Source of the DNA: Anaerolineae bacterium
GTDB lineage: Bacteria; Chloroflexota; Anaerolineae; Anaerolineales; Anaerolineaceae
Direction: 5' to 3'
Length of the DNA: 64,000 nt
Assembly (NCBI GenBank): GCA_013178295.1
Contig: JABLWW010000002.1
Coordinates: forward strand, 62,001 to 126,000
Part shown: positions 58,476-64,000 of the stretch, one piece after another
Layout: the number at the start of each line of letters is the position of its first letter
Numbering within the stretch: position 1 is the first letter of the stretch
Program-made: the position numbers and the translations under genes
The notes under the pieces: generated by a model
What the model was told of the DNA's origin: nothing
The model's input: the letters and a program-made list of their open reading frames with translations, nothing else
Database searches by the model: none

Positions 58476-59483
58476 ATGCCGGTAACGATCAGGGATGTTG
58501 CCAGAAAGCTGAATCTGTCTGTTACGACCGTTTCGCGCGCGCTGGACGGATATGACGACGTTGCCGAAGAAACTCGGCAAAGGGTTATCGCCGCTGCGCT
58601 GGAAATGGAGTATGTGCCGAATCGGGCTGCGCGTCAGCTGCGGCGTCAGCGGGCGGATACAATTGGGTATGTGTTGCCAGCGCATGAGCCGCGCTTTGCA
58701 GATCCTTTCTTTTCAGAGTTTGTTGCCGGGTTGGGGGATGAAGCGGGCAGCAGTAATGTTGATTTGTTAATATCCACGGCATCTCCCAATGAAGAGGAGG
58801 AGCAGCTGGTGTATCAGCGCTGGGTGCATGGGCATAAGGTGGATGGTTTTGTGCTGAATCACATGCGGCTGCGTGATTGGCGTGTTATCTATTTAGATCG
58901 CAAGGAGGTTCCTTTTGTTTCGTTAGAACGCACACTTGACCCTGTGGAGTATGCGTGCATTGAGGTGGATGGTTTTGGCGCGGTGCGTGAGCTGGTTCTA
59001 CGTTTGGTGGAAATGGGACACCGGCGTATTGCTTTTGTTTGTGGGCCGCCGCATCTGGTCATACAGGCAGACCGTTATGCCGGGTATCGTGATGGCTTGC
59101 GCTCAGCCGGTATTATGCCGACCCTGGAACTCATTGCTGAGAGTGACCTTACGCATCAGGGAGGATATCATGCTGCACAGCAATTGCTCTCCATCAGCGA
59201 TCCCCCTTCAGCTATTCTCTGCATCAATGATCTAACTGCATTTGGCGTGTATCAGGCGGTCAGGGAACGGGGGTTGCAGCCCAACAGAGATATTTGCATT
59301 GCTGGTTTTGATGGTTTGGAAATTACCCGCTGGTCTCATCCTGAATTGATCACGATTGACCAGCCGGTTTATGATATTGCCCGCCAACTGGTCAAAATGC
59401 TTTTGATGAGTCTCAATGAAAGTGATAAGCCATACTCGCGAGTGATGATTAAACCCAAGATTATGATGCCGGGTTGTTGCTGA
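58476..59483 (+). CDS. LacI/GalR-family transcription repressor
   Basis: The 335 residues begin with a LacI helix-turn-helix and hinge (TIRDVARKLNLSVTTVSRAL, then YVPNRAARQLRRQRADTIG) and continue with a periplasmic-binding-protein-like effector domain (VLPAHEPRFADPFFSEFVAG, DGFVLNHMR, DICIAGFDGLEITRWSHPEL, TIDQP). A sugar or nucleoside effector is expected. ATG at 58476 is chosen: GGAG precedes it, and the earlier in-frame ATG at 58449 lies upstream of the predicted transcription start. No adjacent sugar operon, so targets other than itself are unknown. Confidence 0.92.
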   Translation: MPVTIRDVARKLNLSVTTVSRALDGYDDVAEETRQRVIAAALEMEYVPNRAARQLRRQRADTIGYVLPAHEPRFADPFFSEFVAGLGDEAGSSNVDLLISTASPNEEEEQLVYQRWVHGHKVDGFVLNHMRLRDWRVIYLDRKEVPFVSLERTLDPVEYACIEVDGFGAVRELVLRLVEMGHRRIAFVCGPPHLVIQADRYAGYRDGLRSAGIMPTLELIAESDLTHQGGYHAAQQLLSISDPPSAILCINDLTAFGVYQAVRERGLQPNRDICIAGFDGLEITRWSHPELITIDQPVYDIARQLVKMLLMSLNESDKPYSRVMIKPKIMMPGCC

Positions 59484-59605
59484 AGTAACAAACAGGCGGA
59501 CAACAAGAGTTACCCGGTCTTTTCAATCGAGGTGGTTAAATTGCCTATAATGGCTTAATGGGTGTGGTCTAAGAGCTTCTGTTTGTTATTTGTTTCCATT
59601 CCATG

Positions 59606-60274
59606 CTATTTTGCATGTAAATTGCGCGCAGGCTTCAGGCGCATGGCAAGCAGGATGATAACGACAATACCATATAGCAGAGGGCGGTTGATGTTGCCGC
59701 GCAACATCAACAGGTCGCCTTTAAGCGCGTAGCCATAATGTAATACTGCCAGAATACTAGCGGCGTAGATCAGGCGGTGCAGATAGTTCCAATACTTCCC
59801 CATTTTGCATGCCCACCATTGATGGGAGGTGAGCGCCAAGGTGAATAGAATCAGGAAAGCGCCTATGCCGGGCCAGATGAAAGGCTGCATTGCAATGCTT
59901 TGTAGAAATATTGTGGATTGAAAGCCGTAGTCGGCGGTTGCGTAAATCAGGAAGTGTATGGCAGCATAGAAGAAAGAATATACTCCCAACATATAGCGCA
60001 GGCGGGCAATCATTTTGATGTGGGTGATATTGCTGATGGGCGTACACGCCAGCGAAAGAATGAGCAAGGTGATTGCTGTTCTTCCTGTATACTGTGTTGC
60101 AAACTGAATAGGGTTAAAACCTAGGTTGTTTGTAAGGTAGCCAAGTACCAGATATGCCAGCGGTAACCAGATGCCAATCTGTATCAGTGCGCGTATCAGG
60201 CGGTACAGTTTGTCGAGTTTTGTGTTGTAAGCGCTTTTTGCTGCTGGTGAGATGGGGATATTTGTGTCGCTCAT
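59606..60274 (-). CDS. msrQ: Haem-binding membrane subunit of the periplasmic Met-sulfoxide reductase
   Basis: The 222 residues form the ferric-reductase-like six-helix fold of MsrQ/YedZ, delivering electrons from the quinone pool or flavin to MsrP. GRTAITLLILSLACTPISN, RLRYMLGVYSFFYAAIHFLIY (with haem-ligand His) and YLHRLIYAASILAVLHYGYALK are family landmarks. It follows msrP by 49 bases on the same strand. Confidence 0.9.
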   Translation of the reverse strand: MSDTNIPISPAAKSAYNTKLDKLYRLIRALIQIGIWLPLAYLVLGYLTNNLGFNPIQFATQYTGRTAITLLILSLACTPISNITHIKMIARLRYMLGVYSFFYAAIHFLIYATADYGFQSTIFLQSIAMQPFIWPGIGAFLILFTLALTSHQWWACKMGKYWNYLHRLIYAASILAVLHYGYALKGDLLMLRGNINRPLLYGIVVIILLAMRLKPARNLHAK

Positions 60275-60323
60275 GTTTATCTCTCCCGGTTATTGGGAGG
60301 ATTTAATCACTGGAAATCTGAAG

Positions 60324-61304
60324 CTAATAGTAGATGTTTAAATCCATGTCCTTGTACAAGTACGCAACCTGATCTGCATAGCCATTGAACATGAGCGTTG
60401 GGCGGCGCCCAGTTTCTCCAATGCGGCGCTCGGTTGCCTGTGACCAGCGGGGGTGGCTTTTTTCAGGATTAACATTGGAATAAAAGCCATATTCATGGGG
60501 CGCGCTGACTGACCAGAATGTGGCTGGCTGCTGTTCAACAAGGTCAATTTTGACCAGCGATTTGGGGCTTTTAAAACCATACTTCCATGGGACGACCAGA
60601 CGGACAGGGGCGCCGTTCTGTGCTGGCAGGTCTTTGCCGTATAACCCGGTACAGACGATGGTCAGGTCGTGCATAGCTTCATCCAGACGCAAGCCTTCCA
60701 CGTAAGGCCAGTCAAAAAATGGGCTGTTTTGCCCGGGCATTTCCTCTGGGCGCAGGATCGTTTCAAAGCGTACATAACGTGCTGAGGACATAGGCTCGAC
60801 TTCCTTGAGAAGGGAGGCAAGCGGAAAGCCGAGCCACGGAATGACCATAGACCACCCTTCGACACAACGCATACGATAGATACGTTCCTGGCGGGGGAAT
60901 TTTCTGAGCAAGTCTTCTATGCCGTATGTTTTGGGTTTATGCACCATTCCCCCTACCTCTATTTGCCAGAGGGTTATCGTGAATTTTTCAGCCAGTTTGG
61001 CGACTGCCTGCTTATCGGTTGAAAATTCGTAATAGTTGACAAAGCCTGTGATGGCGTCAAAATCAGTGAGTTGTGCCCCAAGCTCATCAGAGGCCTTATT
61101 TGTGCTAGTGGAGGTAAATGTCTGATCATTTTCTGGTGTGGGGGATGCAGTGGGTGAAGTTGTTGGTGCGATGCCGCAAGCGGCGAGCAAAGCTCCTGCG
61201 CCAACCAAACCTGCTTTTTTTAGCCACTCGCGCCGTGAAAGATAAAGACTTTCCGGAGTAATTTCCGAAGATTGAATGGGAATGTTTTTGTACTGCCTGT
61301 TCAT
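60324..61304 (-). CDS. msrP: Periplasmic protein-methionine-sulfoxide reductase catalytic subunit
   Basis: Molybdopterin enzyme (YedY/MsrP) repairing oxidised Met in exported proteins. The 326 residues begin with a Tat signal ([15 protein letters not shown]) followed by LLAAC, so lipid anchoring is possible. The molybdenum Cys is in [31 protein letters not shown] and [17 protein letters not shown] are typical of the sulfite-oxidase fold. ATG at 61304 has GGAG upstream; a frame extending to 61334 adds an unlikely N-terminus. Operon with msrQ. Confidence 0.93.
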   Translation of the reverse strand: MNRQYKNIPIQSSEITPESLYLSRREWLKKAGLVGAGALLAACGIAPTTSPTASPTPENDQTFTSTSTNKASDELGAQLTDFDAITGFVNYYEFSTDKQAVAKLAEKFTITLWQIEVGGMVHKPKTYGIEDLLRKFPRQERIYRMRCVEGWSMVIPWLGFPLASLLKEVEPMSSARYVRFETILRPEEMPGQNSPFFDWPYVEGLRLDEAMHDLTIVCTGLYGKDLPAQNGAPVRLVVPWKYGFKSPKSLVKIDLVEQQPATFWSVSAPHEYGFYSNVNPEKSHPRWSQATERRIGETGRRPTLMFNGYADQVAYLYKDMDLNIYY

Positions 61305-61470
61305 TTTTTCACTCCATATCCTATCAATAAACAACCTTTAAACACACAGAGCAATTCTGGATATATTGTATCCATGAATTCCTGATGTGATTATAGCCTC
61401 AAGACCTTAAGGCAGGATGAGAAAATTGTTGCAAAAGTAGCTTTGTATCTCGCGGGCTACTTACCTGGTG

Positions 61471-61476
61471 TATAAT
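61471..61476 (+). promoter_or_regulatory. -10 element of the sortase gene
   Basis: TATAAT 17 bases before the ATG, leaving a leader of about 11 bases. No clear -35. Confidence 0.5.
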
Positions 61477-61493
61477 ATTTGCGGGTAGCTAGA

Positions 61494-62402
61494 ATGGCGC
61501 GACAGAAAACTTTTGATGATCTATCAACGGAGGATTTGCGCTATCTCCTTTTAGAGAGGAAGCGTGCTGAACGGAAGGCGCGTTTGGGTCGTTTTGCGCG
61601 GACAGGGAGAGTGGAGTATGTGGTGCGCCCTCCCCGACGGCGTAGCGGAGCTGTGCAAAGTATAGCGTTTGAACCGACGGCACAGCTGGAAGAGACTGAG
61701 GAGAAGCACAAACCCCAGCGGAAGCCTTGGGTTGACCGCATGTTGTTTTTGGTGGAAATTATTGCGGTGCTGGGACTGATTTTTGTACTTGGAAATGGGG
61801 TGAAGATGTTGCGAGAGATTAACCGCGAAGCGGCAGCAGCGATGGCTCAGCCTACACTGACGCCTACTGCGCTGATTATGGCAGTGGTTTTGCCTTCAGG
61901 ACACACGCCGCCCAACTCACCAGGCGGTGTTCAGCCAAATGAGGCGGAAATCCCGGAACATCTGCGCCCGTTGGTGCAAACGCTGGCAAATCTGCCTATT
62001 CCGACGCCAAGCCCTGAGCAGGCGGTGCGTATTCAGATCCCAGCTATTGGGGTGGATGCTCCAGTGGTACAAGGGGACGGCTGGGAGCAGTTGAAAAAAG
62101 GGGTGGGGCAGCACATCGGCAGTGCCGACCCGGGCAAAAATGGCAACCTGGTATTATCGGCGCATAATGATGTGTTTGGCGAAATTTTTCGCGATTTGGA
62201 TCGCTTAAAAGAAGGCGATCAGGTAGTCATCTACAGCAATCAGCGTGCGTTTCGTTATATTGTGCAGCAGGTGCAGGTTGTTGAGCCAACACGTGTTGAA
62301 GTAATGGCACCAACCCGCGAACCTGTGGTAACATTGATATCCTGTTACCCCTATATGGTAAACAATCAGCGCATTGTGGTTACAGCGGCGCTGGAACAAT
62401 AA
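61494..62402 (+). CDS. Sortase-family transpeptidase
   Basis: Membrane cysteine transpeptidase, 302 residues. A basic cytoplasmic N-terminus (about 1-80) precedes one membrane helix (LFLVEIIAVLGLIFVLGNGV) and a Thr/Pro linker. The sortase barrel carries catalytic His in LVLSAHNDVFGEIF, Cys in TLISCYPYMVNNQR and Arg in that QR. The pattern fits class D/E-type sortases. No LPXTG-like substrate is encoded in this window. ATG at 61494; an in-frame TTG at 61479 overlaps the -10 to start region. Confidence 0.9.
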   Translation: MARQKTFDDLSTEDLRYLLLERKRAERKARLGRFARTGRVEYVVRPPRRRSGAVQSIAFEPTAQLEETEEKHKPQRKPWVDRMLFLVEIIAVLGLIFVLGNGVKMLREINREAAAAMAQPTLTPTALIMAVVLPSGHTPPNSPGGVQPNEAEIPEHLRPLVQTLANLPIPTPSPEQAVRIQIPAIGVDAPVVQGDGWEQLKKGVGQHIGSADPGKNGNLVLSAHNDVFGEIFRDLDRLKEGDQVVIYSNQRAFRYIVQQVQVVEPTRVEVMAPTREPVVTLISCYPYMVNNQRIVVTAALEQ

Positions 62403-62440
62403 GTAGAGGACTATTTTTGGGTTAATAAGGAGAAAGTTTT

Positions 62441-62683
62441 ATGGCAAAGAAGCAAAAAAGAGCAGTGTCAGGAGTAGCGAAAAACAATCCTGTGCAATCT
62501 CCATCTTCTATTGCTGCTTCGGCGGATAAGAAATCGTCTACAACCTTCTCTTCATCGAGGTTGATGTCTGCCAGCGAGTTCAATCCAGATTACAGCTATG
62601 TGATTAAGGATCTAAAACGTATTGGTGTGCTGGCAGGGACATTCTTTGCTGCGATTGTGGTTCTTTCGCTATTTTTGAAATAG
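62441..62683 (+). CDS. Small single-span membrane protein
   Basis: Eighty residues: a Lys- and Ser-rich, low-complexity N-terminus (MAKKQKRAVSGVAKNNPVQS) and one C-terminal helix (IGVLAGTFFAAIVVLSLFLK). AGGAGA precedes the ATG by eight bases. No family recognised. It follows the sortase gene by 38 bases and may be cotranscribed, but has no sorting motif. Confidence 0.7.
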   Translation: MAKKQKRAVSGVAKNNPVQSPSSIAASADKKSSTTFSSSRLMSASEFNPDYSYVIKDLKRIGVLAGTFFAAIVVLSLFLK

Positions 62684-62691
62684 GGGGGCGC

Positions 62692-63000
62692 TCAAGGCAT
62701 CCAATTGCCGATTTCGCTCCAGGCGTATTCCAGATGGGCGGCGAGCACGCTGCCCAGTTTTCTTTTAACTCTCCGATACGCGTATTCCATTAATGCAAAA
62801 CCGCCAAGTTCAGATAAACGTTTTCCGATTTCCCGAGCGCGCGTATGGCGGCATTGGGCGTTAAACGGTGGTGCAGGGTGCTCGGATAGATAACCATCTG
62901 TTGCACCAATTTGAAGCAGGTCAGTTATCAGTTTATTTGCTTCCTGTTTGTGTTGTTTTGGGCAGGGCATCCTATCAAAAAGCAGATCAAGTAATCCCAT
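62692..63000 (-). CDS. Hypothetical protein
   Basis: The 102 residues show no recognised family. Helical; contains CRHTRAREIGKRLSELGGF and AYRRVKRKLGSVLAAHLEYAW, with two Cys near the N-terminus and one mid-protein. Uncharacterised proteins of this size with a late HLEYAW element occur in Chloroflexota, but no function is known. Convergent with the small membrane protein gene. Confidence 0.6.
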   Translation of the reverse strand: MGLLDLLFDRMPCPKQHKQEANKLITDLLQIGATDGYLSEHPAPPFNAQCRHTRAREIGKRLSELGGFALMEYAYRRVKRKLGSVLAAHLEYAWSEIGNWMP

Positions 63001-63113
63001 GATGTACCTTTCTTTTACAGATGATATCTAATTATATTCGCTATTGGGGCGTGTTTGCTTCATAGGTGATGAGATGTTCTGCTTTTTGCTGCCGGTCTGG
63101 TTTCTGGATAACA

Positions 63114-63122
63114 TGCTATAAT
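63114..63122 (+). promoter_or_regulatory. Extended -10 promoter of the cysteine desulfurase gene
   Basis: TGCTATAAT, a perfect extended -10, about 34 bases before the start codon. Confidence 0.65.
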
Positions 63123-63155
63123 AACCGCCAGATTGTTGTAAAGAGTGGAGCGTGT

Positions 63156-64000
63156 GTGTTGACGGACAATATTTATTTAGATTATGCCGCGACGACCCCA
63201 GTTGATCGGCATGTGTTGGCTGCAATGCAGCCTTATTTTGGCGAGGTATTTGGCAATCCGTCCTCTGTTCATCGCCATGGGCAGGAGGCTGAGCAGGCGC
63301 TGATACAGGCGCGCAAGAAAGTGTCGTCTATTTTACATGCGCGCCCAGATGAGATTATATTCACGAGTGGCGGCACGGAGAGTGATAATCTGGCGCTGCG
63401 TGGCACGCTGTTTGCGCTGCGGCAACGCAGGAATAGATTGCAGCATGTGTTGATCAGCCCTGTTGAGCATCACGCTGTGGTGAGCACTGCCAGACATCTG
63501 GCAGAGGAGTTTGGTTATGAACTGGAAATGCTGCCAGTGAATGAATATGGTCAGGTGGATGCCGCAGATGTGGCAGCGTGCATCCGCCCAGAGACAGCTC
63601 TGGTTTCGGTGATTTATGCCAATAACGAAATCGGGAGCGTCAACCCGATAAGGGAGATTGGAGCGGTGTGCCGTGCGAAGGGTGTATTGTTTCATACCGA
63701 TGCGGTGCAGGCGGCGGCGCACTTTCCTCTCAATGTACAACAGGATCAGGTAGACTTGCTTTCGATTGGGGCGCATAAATTTTATGGTCCAAAGGGTATC
63801 GGGGCGTTGTATGTGCGTCGCGGGGTGCCGATTTTTGGTTTGATGGGGGGAGGAAAACAAGAGTCTGGTTTGCGTCCAGGCACCGAGAATGTGCCATACA
63901 TTGTGGGCATTGCGGAGGCATTTGAGATTACACAGGATGAAATCGTAAATTGCACGCAGAAGTTTATTCTGCTACGTGACCGGCTGATTTCAGGCGTTTT
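63156..64000 (+). CDS. Cysteine desulfurase (NifS/IscS family), 3'-truncated by the window edge
   Basis: PLP enzyme that mobilises sulfur from cysteine for Fe-S clusters or tRNA thiolation. The frame runs to the last base without a stop, about 281 codons visible. Landmarks: NIYLDYAATTPVDRHVLAAM, FGNPSSVHRHGQEAEQAL, FTSGGTESDNLAL, HHAVVSTARHL, NNEIGSVNP, the PLP lysine in SIGAHKFYGPKGIG, and GGGKQESGLRPGTENVP. The catalytic Cys loop is beyond the edge. GTG at 63156, with GGAG five bases upstream, or TTG at 63159 are possible starts. Confidence 0.93.
   Translation, partial: MLTDNIYLDYAATTPVDRHVLAAMQPYFGEVFGNPSSVHRHGQEAEQALIQARKKVSSILHARPDEIIFTSGGTESDNLALRGTLFALRQRRNRLQHVLISPVEHHAVVSTARHLAEEFGYELEMLPVNEYGQVDAADVAACIRPETALVSVIYANNEIGSVNPIREIGAVCRAKGVLFHTDAVQAAAHFPLNVQQDQVDLLSIGAHKFYGPKGIGALYVRRGVPIFGLMGGGKQESGLRPGTENVPYIVGIAEAFEITQDEIVNCTQKFILLRDRLISGV

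Noticed and set aside
59484-59605. Inverted repeat AACAAACAG / CTGTTTGTT between the LacI and msrQ genes
   Set aside because: The arms are about 80 bases apart with no stable hairpin or T-run; it does not look like a terminator and may be chance.

Overview
The window reads as chromosomal DNA of a Chloroflexota bacterium, most likely class Anaerolineae; this is inferred from gene content, not proven. Supporting traits are a Ser/Thr kinase with a beta-propeller sensor, FHA proteins next to a FtsW/RodA-penicillin-binding-protein fusion, Thr/Pro-rich membrane proteins, an isolated CpaF/TadA ATPase behind parAB, a sortase without LPXTG partners, and many promoters with an extended -10 (TGnTATAAT).

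Layout. 1-6.3 kb: end of an exopolysaccharide operon (partial glycosyltransferase, polyprenyl-phosphate sugar transferase, CapD/PglF-type dehydratase, two overlapping FemAB-like transferases). 6.3-14.4 kb: Ser/Thr kinase, Thr/Pro-rich membrane protein, pseudouridine catabolism (psuK-psuG plus a dehydrogenase-like protein lacking its catalytic Arg), a flippase-like membrane protein and a PHP-domain protein. 14.47 kb: tRNA-Leu(UAA). About 14.58-21.81 kb: an integrative element with a tyrosine integrase, a mostly leftward operon of small hypothetical genes, a RepA/AAA-type replicative ATPase with an iteron-like array inside its 3' end, and a divergent control region. That region holds a strong candidate for a small antisense RNA whose loop is complementary to the ribosome-binding site of the first gene of the replication operon. 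It carries no capsid, portal or large-terminase gene. The right junction abuts an N-terminally truncated epimerase gene.

22.5-31.4 kb: tyrS, then a leftward block of a RodA/FtsW-PBP fusion (all three transpeptidase motifs lost), mtnP, a membrane protein, two FHA proteins, YbaK and a PHP protein. 31.4-34.7 kb: secG, an OppA-type binding protein, a hypothetical protein, a PduO-type cobalamin adenosyltransferase. 34.7-46.1 kb: a long leftward block running from a zinc-ribbon protein and a sugar kinase through parA-parB, an amidohydrolase, two histidine kinases (one with an MshEN-like N-terminus), an OmpR-type regulator, CpaF, a double-XRE protein, a TPR protein and a double-GNAT protein. 46.3-64 kb: radC, tRNA-Met, a beta-propeller protein, a ThDP enzyme, a metal P-type ATPase, bacterioferritin, an aldolase, a phosphoesterase, an amino-acid permease, a nucleotidyltransferase-like protein, a LacI regulator with a visible operator, msrPQ, a sortase, and the start of a cysteine desulfurase cut by the window edge.

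The most novel material is in the integrative element (antisense RNA, iterons, a catalytically dead half-recombinase). In the host part, the RodA fusion to a pseudo-transpeptidase stands out.
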